64,000 bases of DNA, from contig NZ_JAIEUL010000005.1 in the NCBI RefSeq assembly GCF_019599185.1, positions 124,001 to 188,000 of the forward strand. The letters run 5' to 3'. The DNA comes from Cryobacterium inferilacus. Its GTDB lineage: Bacteria; Actinomycetota; Actinomycetes; Actinomycetales; Microbacteriaceae. Positions 8,041 to 16,298 of this stretch are shown one piece after another. The notes below the pieces were generated by a model. The model did no database searches and was not told the origin of the DNA. It worked only from the letters and a program-made list of their open reading frames with translations. The first letter of the stretch is position 1; the number at the start of each line of letters is the position of its first letter. The translations under genes and the position numbers were made by a program.

Positions 8041-9018
8041 TTACGCGGCGCCCTCGAACATCGACGTGACCGAGCCCTCGTCGAAGACCTCGTGGATGGC
8101 GCGCGCGAGCAGCGGTGCGATCGGCAGCACGGTCAGCGTGGGGAAACGCTTGTCCTCGGGGATCGGCAGCGTGTCGGTGACCACGACCTCCTGGATGCAC
8201 TCGTTCTGCAGCAGCTCCAGGGCGGGCGGGCTGAACACCGCGTGCGTGGCGGCGACGACGACGCCGATGGCGCCGGCGGCCATGAGCGCCTCAGCGGCCT
8301 GCACGATGGTGCGGCCGGTGTCGATCAGGTCGTCGACGATCAGGCAGACGCGGCCTTCGACCTCACCGACGATCTCGTGCACGGTGATCTGGTTGGGCAC
8401 CAGCGGGTCGCGACGCTTGTGGATGATGGCCAGGGGCGCCCCGAGCTTGTCACTCCAGATGTCGGCCACGCGCACCCGGCCCATGTCCGGCGAGACCACG
8501 GTGAGGGTGGACGGGTCCAGCTTGGCCTTGAAGTGCTCGAGAAGCACCGGCATGGCGAAGAGGTGGTCGACGGGGCCGTCGAAGAAGCCCTGGATCTGGG
8601 CGGCGTGCAGGTCGACGGACATGATCCGGTCGGCGCCGGCGACCTTGAACAGGTCGGCGACGAGACGGGCGGAGATCGGCTCGCGACCGCGGCCCTTCTT
8701 ATCCTGGCGGGCGTACGGGTAGAACGGCGCCACGACGGTGATCCGCTTGGCCGATGCGCGCTTGAGCGCATCCACCATGATGAGCTGTTCCATCAGCCAC
8801 TCGTTGATCGGGTTGGTGTGGGACTGGATGACGAAGGCATCCGCGCCGCGCACGCTCTCGTCGAAACGGGCGTAGATCTCGCCGTTGGCGAAAGTACGCG
8901 CGTCGGTGGGGATCAGCTCCGAACCAAGCTCCGCGGCGATGTCGATCGCGAGTTGAGGGTGGGCTCGCCCCGAGATGAGCACCAATTTCTTCTCGCCGCT
9001 GCTCTTGACTCCAGGCAC
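8041..9018 (-). CDS. prs: Ribose-phosphate pyrophosphokinase
   Basis: A 325-residue PRPP synthetase that makes 5-phosphoribosyl-1-pyrophosphate from ribose-5-phosphate and ATP in the cytoplasm. Signatures: VLISGRAHPQLAIDIA at the start, FANGEIYARFDESVRG, the metal-binding region SVDLHAAQIQGFFDGPVDHL near 135-155, and the PRPP loop VDDLIDTGRTIV near 225. The GTG start directly abuts the glmU stop (9019-9021), so the two are co-translated, the usual actinobacterial glmU-prs order. PRPP made here also feeds nucleotide, His and Trp synthesis. Confidence 0.97.
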   Translation of the reverse strand: MPGVKSSGEKKLVLISGRAHPQLAIDIAAELGSELIPTDARTFANGEIYARFDESVRGADAFVIQSHTNPINEWLMEQLIMVDALKRASAKRITVVAPFYPYARQDKKGRGREPISARLVADLFKVAGADRIMSVDLHAAQIQGFFDGPVDHLFAMPVLLEHFKAKLDPSTLTVVSPDMGRVRVADIWSDKLGAPLAIIHKRRDPLVPNQITVHEIVGEVEGRVCLIVDDLIDTGRTIVQAAEALMAAGAIGVVVAATHAVFSPPALELLQNECIQEVVVTDTLPIPEDKRFPTLTVLPIAPLLARAIHEVFDEGSVTSMFEGAA

Positions 9019-10446
9019 CTAGTCTCCACTCTGTGACGCGGCTGTCGCCGCATCGGTTCCCGGCCGGTTGGTCTCTACCCAACCGACCATATTCCGTTGC
9101 GGAGCCACGTTGATCGCGAGTGCCCCGGCCGGAACGTCCTTGCGGACGACCGTTCCGGCGCCCGTGTAGGCTCCGTCGCCAATTCTAATCGGCGCGACGA
9201 ACACGTTGTGCGATCCGGTGCGCACATGCGACCCGACCACAGACGGATTCTTGCTGACACCGTCGTAGTTGGCGAAGATCGTGCCGGCACCGATGTTGGA
9301 GTGCACCCCGACGGTGGCGTCGCCGACGTAGCTGAGGTGCGGCACCTTGCTGCCCTCGCCGATGACGGCGTTCTTGGTCTCGACGAAGGTGCCGATCTTG
9401 CCGTCCGCGCCCAGCCAGGTGCCGGGGCGGAGGTAGGCGAACGGGCCAACCGTGGCACCGGCGCCGATGACCGCGAGGGTGCCGTCGGTGCGCTTGACGG
9501 TGGCGCCCTCACCGATCTCGCAGTCCACCAGAGTCGTGTCCGGGCCGATGATCGCGCCGGTGGCCACCGTGGTGGAGCCGAGGATCTGGGTGCCTGGCAG
9601 CAGCGTCACATCGTTGGCGAGCGTGGCCTTGAGGTCGATCCAGGTGGTGGCGGGGTCCTGCACGGTCACGCCGGCCAGCTGCCAGCCGCGCACGATGACG
9701 GCGTTGAGCTTGGCGGCGGTGTCGCTGAGCTGGGCCCGGTCGTTGATGCCGGCGACGAGCCAGGCATCCGCGACGGGCACCGCACGCACCTCGGAGCCGG
9801 CGGCGCGCAGCAGCCCGACCACGTCGGTGAGGTACTTCTCGCCCTGCACGTTGTCGGTGGTGAGCCTGGCCAGCTGGTCGCGCAGTTCAGACAGGCCGAA
9901 GAGGTAGACGCCGGCGTTGATCTCGTCGACGGCGCGTTCGTCGTCGCTGGCGTCCTTGTGTTCTACGATGCGGTCGAAGGTGCCGTCGACCGAGCGGATG
10001 ATGCGGCCGTAGCCGGTGACGTCGCCGGGGAAGGCAGACAGCACCGTGGCGGACACCTCGGCGCGTTCCCGGTGCGCGTCGATGAAGTTGGTCAGGGTGG
10101 CGGCGTTCAGCAGCGGTACGTCGCCGCTGATCACGAGCACATCACCGTCGAAGTCGGCCGGCAGCGCGGCCACGGCCTGCTCAACGGCGCGGCCGGTGCC
10201 GGGGATCTCGTCCTGGTCAACGAGCAGGCTCTCCGGCAGGTCGAGGGCGACAAGCTCGGCGAGGCGTTCGCGTTCGTGGCGCAGCACGGTCACGACGTGC
10301 GCCGCATCCAGCGCCCTGGCCGTGGCGAGCACGTGGCTGATGATGGGCAGTCCGGCGAGCGGATGCATGAGCTTGGGCAGACTGGACTTCATGCGGGTGC
10401 CCTGCCCGGCTGCGAGCACGATGACGGCGAGACGGGAATCGGTCAC
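9019..10446 (-). CDS. glmU: Bifunctional UDP-N-acetylglucosamine pyrophosphorylase / glucosamine-1-phosphate acetyltransferase
   Basis: 475 residues from the GTG at 10446, which follows GAGAGGAA at good spacing; an ATG at 10464 is also in frame but has no ribosome site. The N-terminal uridyltransferase domain has VLAAGQGTRMKSSLPK and ISGDVPLL. The C-terminal half is a left-handed beta-helix (repeated I/V-G-x-G hexapeptides, PFAYLRPGTWLGADGKIG, KVPHLSYVGD, GAGTIFANYDG) that acetylates glucosamine-1-phosphate. The product UDP-GlcNAc supplies peptidoglycan synthesis. The gene is directly followed by prs. Confidence 0.97.
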   Translation of the reverse strand: MTDSRLAVIVLAAGQGTRMKSSLPKLMHPLAGLPIISHVLATARALDAAHVVTVLRHERERLAELVALDLPESLLVDQDEIPGTGRAVEQAVAALPADFDGDVLVISGDVPLLNAATLTNFIDAHRERAEVSATVLSAFPGDVTGYGRIIRSVDGTFDRIVEHKDASDDERAVDEINAGVYLFGLSELRDQLARLTTDNVQGEKYLTDVVGLLRAAGSEVRAVPVADAWLVAGINDRAQLSDTAAKLNAVIVRGWQLAGVTVQDPATTWIDLKATLANDVTLLPGTQILGSTTVATGAIIGPDTTLVDCEIGEGATVKRTDGTLAVIGAGATVGPFAYLRPGTWLGADGKIGTFVETKNAVIGEGSKVPHLSYVGDATVGVHSNIGAGTIFANYDGVSKNPSVVGSHVRTGSHNVFVAPIRIGDGAYTGAGTVVRKDVPAGALAINVAPQRNMVGWVETNRPGTDAATAASQSGD

Positions 10447-10467
10447 GGTTTTCCTCTCAAACATGAG

Positions 10468-10539
10468 CTCCGCCGCCAGGACTCGAACCTAGACCTAACA
10501 GCTCCAAAGGCTGTCGTGCTGCCATTACACCACGGCGGA
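10468..10539 (-). tRNA. tRNA-Gln (anticodon TTG)
   Basis: Read leftwards, the 7-bp acceptor stem TCCGCCG/CGGCGGA, a D arm, the anticodon stem ACAGC/GCTGT with loop CTTTGGA (anticodon TTG, codon CAA) and the T arm with GGTTCGAGTCC form a complete cloverleaf of 72 nt including discriminator G. CCA is not encoded. The U1-A72 pair is usual for glutamine tRNAs. It lies just upstream of glmU. Confidence 0.96.
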
Positions 10540-10630
10540 TTGCGCCGACTTTCGACCGGGCAACGGAGTCAAGTCTGCCAGATGTGCGGGACTCCGCACG
10601 TCACGGGACCGTTCGGTGGTGCCGAAGCCG

Positions 10631-10636
10631 GATAAT
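10631..10636 (+). promoter_or_regulatory. -10 box GATAAT, leaderless start of the MarR gene
   Basis: GATAAT lies six bases before the ATG at 10643, which has no separate ribosome site. Confidence 0.5.
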
Positions 10637-10642
10637 GAGGGG

Positions 10643-11134
10643 ATGCCCGCCAATGATGAAGTCGACCGGATCGTGGATGCCTGGCTCCGCGAAAGGCCCG
10701 ACCTGGATTTCACTCCCCTACAGGTGTTTTCCCGGGTGGCCCGGCTGAGCAAGCACCTGGACCGTGCCCGGCGCACCGCGTTCTCCCGCTCGGAGTTGGA
10801 CTCCTGGGAATTCGATGTGCTCTCGGCCCTGCGTCGCGCTGGCGCGCCGTACGAGCTCAGCCCCAAGCTGCTGCTGCAGCAGACGCTGGTCTCCAGCGGC
10901 ACCATGACCAACCGCATCGACAGGCTCGTCGAACGCGGCCTGGTCACCCGACGCACCGACCCCAACGACGGGCGGGGCATCTTCGTGGGCATGACCGCCG
11001 GTGGCCTCACCCGGGTGGATGCGGCGATCACCCGCCTGGTCGACGCGGAGGCCGCCCTGTTGGAGAGCCTCACCGCCGCCGACCAGGAGCGTCTGGCCGC
11101 GCTACTGCGCCGCCTGAGCCTGGACTTCGACTAG
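10643..11134 (+). CDS. MarR family transcriptional regulator
   Basis: A 163-residue winged-helix regulator. The helix-turn-helix region LLLQQTLVSSGTMTNRIDRL is near residues 80-100, followed by the wing RGLVTRRTDPNDGRGIFVGM and a C-terminal dimerisation helix (SLTAADQERLAALLRRL). It resembles MarR members that respond to small aromatic or other ligands; the target is unknown. It is convergent with the methionine importer genes, only three bases from metI, so regulation of metQNI is not implied. Confidence 0.9.
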   Translation: MPANDEVDRIVDAWLRERPDLDFTPLQVFSRVARLSKHLDRARRTAFSRSELDSWEFDVLSALRRAGAPYELSPKLLLQQTLVSSGTMTNRIDRLVERGLVTRRTDPNDGRGIFVGMTAGGLTRVDAAITRLVDAEAALLESLTAADQERLAALLRRLSLDFD

Positions 11135-11137
11135 CCG

Positions 11138-11797
11138 CTAACGGCGGAGGGCCTTGCGGGCCAGCCAGTTGCCGAGGAACTGGACGAGCTGCACGAAGAC
11201 GATGATCAGCAGCACGGCCGCCCAGGTGACGACGGGATCGAACTGCCGGTAGCCGTAGAGCAGGGCGAAGGCGCCCAGCCCGCCGCCGCCGATGTAGCCG
11301 GCGACGGCCGACATGTCCACCAGCGCCACGAAGATGAAGGTGTAGCCCAGGATCAGCGGTCCGAGCGCCTCCGGCAGCAGCACGGTGAAGATGATGCGCA
11401 CAGGGCCGGCGCCCACGCTGCGTGCGGCCTCGATGACGCCGGGTGTGACGGTGAGCAGGTTCTGCTCCACGATGCGGGCGATGGCGAACATGGCCGCGAG
11501 GGCGATCGTGAAGATGATGGCGTTGTTGCCGATGCCGGTGCCCACCGCGACCCTGGCCAGCGGTTGAGCCGCGGCCAGGAAGATGATGAACGGGATGGGC
11601 CGGACGGTGTTCACGAGCACGTTGATGGTCGAGAACACCGCCCGGTTGGCCAGGATGCTGCCCGCCCGGGTGAGGTAGAGGCCGAGGCCGAGGATCAGGC
11701 CGCCGAACCCGCCGAAGAGCAGGGTCAGGCCGACGATGTAGAGCGTCTCGCCAGCGGCGATCCACAGTTCGGGCAGGAGGGTGATGAGGTTGTCCAT
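11138..11797 (-). CDS. metI: Methionine ABC transporter permease
   Basis: A 219-residue protein with about five membrane segments and the MetI-type coupling region EAARSVGAGPVRIIFTVLLP (the EAA loop) near residue 125. LVDMSAVAGYIGGGGLGAFA is characteristic of MetI. It forms the membrane channel of the D/L-methionine importer with MetN and MetQ, encoded immediately upstream; the gap to metN is two bases. NTVRPIPFIIFLAA is another conserved family segment. Confidence 0.95.
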   Translation of the reverse strand: MDNLITLLPELWIAAGETLYIVGLTLLFGGFGGLILGLGLYLTRAGSILANRAVFSTINVLVNTVRPIPFIIFLAAAQPLARVAVGTGIGNNAIIFTIALAAMFAIARIVEQNLLTVTPGVIEAARSVGAGPVRIIFTVLLPEALGPLILGYTFIFVALVDMSAVAGYIGGGGLGAFALLYGYRQFDPVVTWAAVLLIIVFVQLVQFLGNWLARKALRR

Positions 11798-11799
11798 GA

Positions 11800-12840
11800 T
11801 CAGCGCACCTCGGTGACGGTGGTGAGCGCACGCACTCGGTCGAGCGCGGCGTCGATGGTCTCGTTGTCGCCGGTGAGAGCGAGGGTGAGGTGGCCGAACG
11901 GGCGGCCCTGGATCTCGTTGATACCGCCGTAGACGACCTGGAAGGCCACCCCGTCGCGGGACAGTTCCCCGAACACCCGGGTCTGATCGACGGTGTCGTC
12001 GCGGAACGCGAGGGTGACGATGCGTCCCGTGTGCCTGGCGCGCAGCACGTCCAGCTCCGGCCGGGACGGCACCCCCTTCACTACTGTCGACACGAACCGG
12101 GCGGATGCCGACTGTTGCGGGTTGGAGAACACGTCGAACACGTCACCGCGTTCGATCACGCGGCCCTGGTCCATCACGGCGACCTTCGTGGCCAGCGTCT
12201 GGATGACATCCATCTCGTGGGTGATGACGATGATGGTGACCCCGAACTCGCGGTTGACCCGCTTGAGGAGTTCGAGCACCTCGTGGGTGGTCTCGGGGTC
12301 GAGGGCGCTGGTGGCCTCGTCGGCCAGCAACAGCGCCGGCGACGTTGCCAGGGCTCTGGCGATGCCCACCCGCTGCTTCTGCCCGCCGGAGAGCTGGTCG
12401 GGGTAGGCACCGGCCTTGTCGGCCAGGCCCACGAAGTCGAGCATCTCGGCGACCCGCTTGGCGCGGTCCGACTTGTCCCGGCCGGCCACCTCGAGCGGAT
12501 ACGCCACGTTGCGGGCGACGGTGCGGGAGTTCAGCAGGTTGAACTGCTGGAAGATCATGCCGATGCCCAGCCGTACCGGTCGCAGCTCCCGCTCGGGGAG
12601 CCGGGCCACGTCTCGGCCGTCGATGAGGATCTGGCCGGCGGTGGAGCGTTCGAGCACGTTCACCAGGCGCACCAGGGTGGACTTGCCCGCCCCGGAGTAG
12701 CCGATGATGCCGTAGACGTCGCCGGCATCGATGGAGAGGCTCACATCGTCGATCGCGGTCACATCCGCTCCACCCTTGACGGTGGCCGGATACACCTTGC
12801 TGACGTTTCTCAGTTCGACGAGTGGGGTGGGACTGGACAT
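11800..12840 (-). CDS. metN: Methionine ABC transporter ATP-binding protein
   Basis: 346 residues from the ATG at 12840, which has an AAGGA ribosome site; an upstream in-frame start is less likely. Walker A is GYSGAGKSTLVRLVNVLE (Tyr in place of the common Ala), the signature is LSGGQKQRVGIARAL, and Walker B is LLLADEATSALDP. The C-terminal 90 residues match the NIL domain, which binds methionine and inhibits transport in known MetN proteins. It drives methionine uptake with MetI and MetQ. A strong hairpin separates it from metQ. Confidence 0.95.
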   Translation of the reverse strand: MSSPTPLVELRNVSKVYPATVKGGADVTAIDDVSLSIDAGDVYGIIGYSGAGKSTLVRLVNVLERSTAGQILIDGRDVARLPERELRPVRLGIGMIFQQFNLLNSRTVARNVAYPLEVAGRDKSDRAKRVAEMLDFVGLADKAGAYPDQLSGGQKQRVGIARALATSPALLLADEATSALDPETTHEVLELLKRVNREFGVTIIVITHEMDVIQTLATKVAVMDQGRVIERGDVFDVFSNPQQSASARFVSTVVKGVPSRPELDVLRARHTGRIVTLAFRDDTVDQTRVFGELSRDGVAFQVVYGGINEIQGRPFGHLTLALTGDNETIDAALDRVRALTTVTEVR

Positions 12841-12867
12841 GCACGATCCTTCGGTTGGAACAGGGAA

Positions 12868-12904
12868 CGGCCGGCCGGACCGCACGAGGCGGTCCGGCCG
12901 GCCG
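12868..12904 (-). terminator. Perfect 16-bp hairpin between metQ and metN
   Basis: Arms 12868-12883 and 12889-12904 (CGGCCGGCCGGACCGC and its complement) with loop ACGAG. In the metQ-metN-metI transcript it follows metQ directly. It may act as a partial terminator or RNA stabiliser that keeps more binding protein than ATPase or permease. Confidence 0.65.
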
Positions 12905-12913
12905 GGGTGTGAC

Positions 12914-13807
12914 CTACTTCTGTGCTGCGGTGTCTTCCTCGACCGTGGCCAGCGCGGCCTGCAGGTCGGCCGCGGGCGTGGTGGCCAGCACGGCGGAGTC
13001 GCCGGAGACCTCCATCACGCCGTCGGTCACTGCGGTGGTGGTCTGGTAGATGTCGATCAGCGTGGCGTAGGTCTCGTTGTCGGCATCCTCGGCGCGCACG
13101 GCGAACACGTTGACGTAGGGCAGCGCCGTCTCGTCTGCGGCGTCGTCCTTGACCAGGGCGTCATCGAAGGACAGGCCGGCCTTCTCGACGAAGTCGTTGT
13201 TGATGATCGCCGCGGCCACGTCGGGCAGCGAGGTGGCGGTCAGCGACGGCTCGAGAGCGGTCACCTCCACCGTGGACTTCGCGGTGTCGACGTCATCGAG
13301 GGTGGAGAAGATCGAGCCACCGTCCTTGAGCGTGACCAGGTCGGCGCTCTGCAACACCAGCAGGGCACGGGCGAGGTTGCTGGCGTCGTTGGGCACGGCG
13401 ACGGTGTCGCCCTTCTTCAGCTCGTCGACGTCGGTGACCTTGCTCGAGTACAGGCCGAGCGGGTAGATGGCCGTGGCGCCGATGGGCGTGAGGTCTTCGC
13501 CGGAGGCGACGTTGTAGTCGGCGAGGTAGACCAGGTGCTGGAACTGGTTCATGTCGATGTCGCCGTTGCTGAGCGCCGGGTTGGGCTGGTTGTACTCGGC
13601 GAAGTCGACGATCTCGACCTCGATGCCCTCCGCCGCGGCGGCTTCGGTGTACTCGGCCCAGTATGGGTCGCTGGCACCCACGACACCGATCTTCACGGTC
13701 TCGTCGGCTCCGTCGCCGGCCGCACCGGCGCAGCCGGCGAGCAGGGTCAGGCTGGCTCCGGCGGCCAGGGTGGCCAGGAGGCCCTTCTTCAGGCTGATGT
13801 TCTTCAC
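12914..13807 (-). CDS. metQ: Methionine-binding lipoprotein
   Basis: 297 residues from a GTG at 13807 with GTGGAGAA before it. A signal peptide with lipobox (LTLLAGC) is followed by an NlpA/MetQ-type binding domain: VKIGVVGASDPYWAEY, NGDIDMNQFQHLVYLADYN, and AVPNDASNLARALLVLQ. It captures methionine outside the membrane for MetNI. It is the first gene of the metQ-metN-metI set, preceded by a long leader with mutually exclusive stems. Confidence 0.94.
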   Translation of the reverse strand: MKNISLKKGLLATLAAGASLTLLAGCAGAAGDGADETVKIGVVGASDPYWAEYTEAAAAEGIEVEIVDFAEYNQPNPALSNGDIDMNQFQHLVYLADYNVASGEDLTPIGATAIYPLGLYSSKVTDVDELKKGDTVAVPNDASNLARALLVLQSADLVTLKDGGSIFSTLDDVDTAKSTVEVTALEPSLTATSLPDVAAAIINNDFVEKAGLSFDDALVKDDAADETALPYVNVFAVRAEDADNETYATLIDIYQTTTAVTDGVMEVSGDSAVLATTPAADLQAALATVEEDTAAQK

Positions 13808-14018
13808 GCTGTTCTCCACGTTTCGATTGCTGTGTCCGTCCGCCCGGTACGGGCGGAACGTGCCGCGCACGACTCCTGCGTTTCAGGGCACAGGTCAACC
13901 ACGCGAGAAAAAGGTGGGGGTCTGTGCCGCAGCGTCGCGTGGCACCCTTCTACGGTAACCGCAGGGTGCGACGCGTGTGAGCCACCCCGACGCAATCCGT
14001 CACAGCATATTCGACGAA
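13808..14018 (-). promoter_or_regulatory. Structured leader upstream of metQ, possible riboswitch or attenuator
   Basis: Several strong helices compete. GCGTCG (13932-13937) pairs with CGACGC (13969-13974) around an inner ACCCT/AGGGT stem. The segment 13935-13942 can instead pair perfectly with CCACGCGA at 13899-13906. CTGTGCC (13922-13928) can pair with GGCACAG (13887-13893), extended by CTGCG (13876-13880) with CGCAG (13928-13932). Exclusive stems before a methionine transporter suggest sensing of methionine or SAM. I could not match it to the SAM-I or SAM-IV cores. Confidence 0.4.
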
Positions 14019-14054
14019 CGCCGCCCAGTCACAGAATCTGCGAGCTGGGCGGCG
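14019..14054 (-). terminator. Hairpin downstream of the ABC-F gene
   Basis: Perfect 10-bp arms CGCCGCCCAG (14019-14028) and CTGGGCGGCG (14045-14054), 41 bases after the ABC-F stop. No T-run follows. Confidence 0.55.
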
Positions 14055-14095
14055 TGTTGTGCAACGGGGCTACCGCTTGCGGTGAAACAGGTGAC

Positions 14096-15901
14096 TCACT
14101 TCTCGAGCAGCACCGAAAGTTCCACCCAGCGGGTTTCGAAGCCCGCCACGGCGTCTTCGGCCGCGGAGACCTCGGCCTGGATCTTGCCGAGACCGGTGTA
14201 GTCGCTCTGGTCGTGCGCAGCCAGGGAGTTGTGCAGCTCCTTGATCTTGGCCTGCTGCTTGGCGACCTTGCGGTCGATGGAGGCGAGCTCCTTCTGGGCG
14301 TTGCGGAGCTCCGCGCCGCCGAGCGTCGGCTTCCCGGAGCCCTTGACGGCTGCGGACGTCGGCGAGGCCGCATCCGCCGTGAACGAACCGCCGGCGACCT
14401 GGCGCTTGCGCAGGTCGAGGTACTGGTCGACACCGCCGGGCAGGTGGTGGAAGCCGCCGTCGGAGACCGCGTACTGGTTGTCGGTGACACGCTCGATCAG
14501 GTACCGGTCGTGCGAGACGACGAGCAGCGTGCCGGGGAACGAGTCGAGCAGGTCCTCCATGGCCGCGAGCATGTCGGTGTCCAGGTCGTTGGTGGGCTCG
14601 TCGAGGATGAGCACGTTCGGCTCGTCCAGCACGATCAGCAGCAACTGCAGGCGACGCTTCTGCCCACCGGAGAGGTCCTTGACCTGGGTGGAGAGCTGCG
14701 CGCTCATGAAGCCCATACGCTCGAGCATCTGGCCGGGCGTGATCTCCTTGCCGCCGGCCATGTATGAGGTGCGCTGGCGGGCGATGACGTCGCTCACCCG
14801 GTCGTTGCGGATGTCGTCCAGTTCGAACAGCTGCTGGGTGAGCACGGCGACCTTGATGGTCTTGCCGCGCTTGACCTTGCCGGTGTCCGGAGTGAGGGTG
14901 CCGGCCACGAGGTTGAGCAGCGTCGACTTGCCTGCGCCGTTGACGCCGAGGATGCCGGTGCGCTCCCCCGGTGCGATCAGCCAGGTGATGCCGTTGAGCA
15001 CGGTCTTCTCGCCGAAGGTGACGGAGACATCGACCAGGTCGACGACATCCTTGCCCAGACGCTGCATGGCCATCGACTGCATCGAGACGGTGTCGCGGGG
15101 CGGCGGCTCGTTCTCGATCAGCTCGTTGGCTGCGTCGATGCGGAACTTGGGCTTGGCGGTGCGGGCGGGGGCTCCGCGGCGCAGCCACGCCAGTTCCTTC
15201 TTCATCAGGTTCTGGCGCTTGCCCTCCATCACGGCGCTCATCCGGTCGCGCTCCACGCGCTGCAGGATGTAGGCGGCGTAGCCGCCCTCAAACGGTTCGA
15301 TCAGGCGGTCGTGCACCTCCCAGGTCATGTTGCAGACCTCGTCGAGGAACCACCGGTCGTGGGTGACGACCACCAGGCCGCCGGAGTTCTGCGCCCAGCG
15401 GTTCTTGAGGTGGCCGGCGAGCCAGGCGATGCCTTCGACGTCGAGGTGGTTGGTGGGCTCATCGAGGAAGACCACGTCGTGGTCGCCGATGAGGACCTGG
15501 GCGAGGGCCACCCGGCGGCGCTGGCCACCGGAGAGATCGTCGACGAGGGTGTCCCAGGGGATGTCGCGCACGAGTCCGGCGATGACGTCGCGGACCTTCG
15601 AGTCGCCGGCCCAGACGTGCTCGTCGATGCCGCCGACGATGGTGTGACCCACGGTCTGGCCGTTGACGAGGTCGTCGGACTGGTCGAGGACGCCGATGGT
15701 GACACCGCGTCGGCGGGTCACCCGGCCGGAATCGGGCTCCATGCGGCCGGCGAGCAGGCGCAGGAGGGTGGACTTGCCGTCGCCGTTACGGCCGACGATG
15801 CCAATGCGGTCGCCCTCGTTCAGTCCGGCGGTGACGCTGTCGAAGATGACGCGGGTGGGAAATTCAAGGTGCAGGGACTCGGCCCCGAGCAAATGTGCCA
15901 T
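14096..15901 (-). CDS. ABC-F family ATP-binding protein (Uup-like)
   Basis: 601 residues with two nucleotide-binding domains and no membrane segments. Walker A: GIVGRNGDGKSTLLRL and GILGVNGAGKSTLLNL. Signatures: LSGGQRRRVALAQ and LSGGQKRRLQLLL. Walker B: VVFLDEPTNHLD and VLILDEPTNDLD. The C-terminal part ends in a coiled coil (AQKELASIDRKVAKQQAKIK) as in Uup. ABC-F proteins act on the ribosome or in translation and some give antibiotic protection; no such claim can be made here. The ATG at 15901 is chosen because the frame upstream of it runs into a non-coding repeat cluster. Confidence 0.93.
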   Translation of the reverse strand: MAHLLGAESLHLEFPTRVIFDSVTAGLNEGDRIGIVGRNGDGKSTLLRLLAGRMEPDSGRVTRRRGVTIGVLDQSDDLVNGQTVGHTIVGGIDEHVWAGDSKVRDVIAGLVRDIPWDTLVDDLSGGQRRRVALAQVLIGDHDVVFLDEPTNHLDVEGIAWLAGHLKNRWAQNSGGLVVVTHDRWFLDEVCNMTWEVHDRLIEPFEGGYAAYILQRVERDRMSAVMEGKRQNLMKKELAWLRRGAPARTAKPKFRIDAANELIENEPPPRDTVSMQSMAMQRLGKDVVDLVDVSVTFGEKTVLNGITWLIAPGERTGILGVNGAGKSTLLNLVAGTLTPDTGKVKRGKTIKVAVLTQQLFELDDIRNDRVSDVIARQRTSYMAGGKEITPGQMLERMGFMSAQLSTQVKDLSGGQKRRLQLLLIVLDEPNVLILDEPTNDLDTDMLAAMEDLLDSFPGTLLVVSHDRYLIERVTDNQYAVSDGGFHHLPGGVDQYLDLRKRQVAGGSFTADAASPTSAAVKGSGKPTLGGAELRNAQKELASIDRKVAKQQAKIKELHNSLAAHDQSDYTGLGKIQAEVSAAEDAVAGFETRWVELSVLLEK

Positions 15902-16298
15902 AGGGTTCGAGCCTAGCCGTCGCAGCTGGGAGCCGGAACCGCACTCCCCTGCCCGGAAATCGAGCTGCGCGGGCACTGCGCCGCTCCGCGGGTGACACGC
16001 AACCCGCGAATCGGCGCCTGACCCGCGCACCGGCATCCGTGCCCGACGATGGTGGCGCCTGCCGCGCGCAGCGGCGCCCGCACTCGACCGTGATGGCGCC
16101 CGACCCGCGCAGCGGCGCCCGACCCGCGCAGCTTGGTCCCCGATGTGGTTCTCCCGAGCTGCGCGGGTACTGCGCCGCTCCGCGGGTGGCACCCAACCCG
16201 CGAATCGGCGCCTGACCCGCGCACCGGCATCCACGCCCGGGCGGACCGGGCCAGGCCAGACGCGCCCGGCGGAGACTGGGGAGCGCCCGGGCGCGAGG
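15902..16298. repeat. GC-rich repeat cluster with an 84-bp direct repeat
   Basis: This 397-base gap between ABC-F and ispE holds no convincing gene. An 84-bp unit at 15962-16045 recurs at 16156-16239 with five differences. Between them, GACCCGCGCAGC occurs twice in tandem (about 16102 and 16122), and ACCCGCGCAGCT (16122-16133) pairs with AGCTGCGCGGGT (16157-16168) in a perfect 12-bp stem. The ABC-F promoter must lie within or beside this cluster. Confidence 0.85.

Noticed and set aside
10643-13807. MarR protein as regulator of the metQNI genes
   Set aside because: The genes are convergent and share no promoter region; nothing in the sequence links them.
12731-14767. A 678-codon rightward open frame across the metN-ABC-F region
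   Set aside because: It lies opposite metN, metQ and the ABC-F gene and across their intergenic hairpins; antisense artefact.
15902-16234. N-terminal extension of the ABC-F protein by about 110 residues
   Set aside because: The extension is encoded by the non-coding repeat cluster; the conserved start MAHLLGAESLHLEF at 15901 fits the family.
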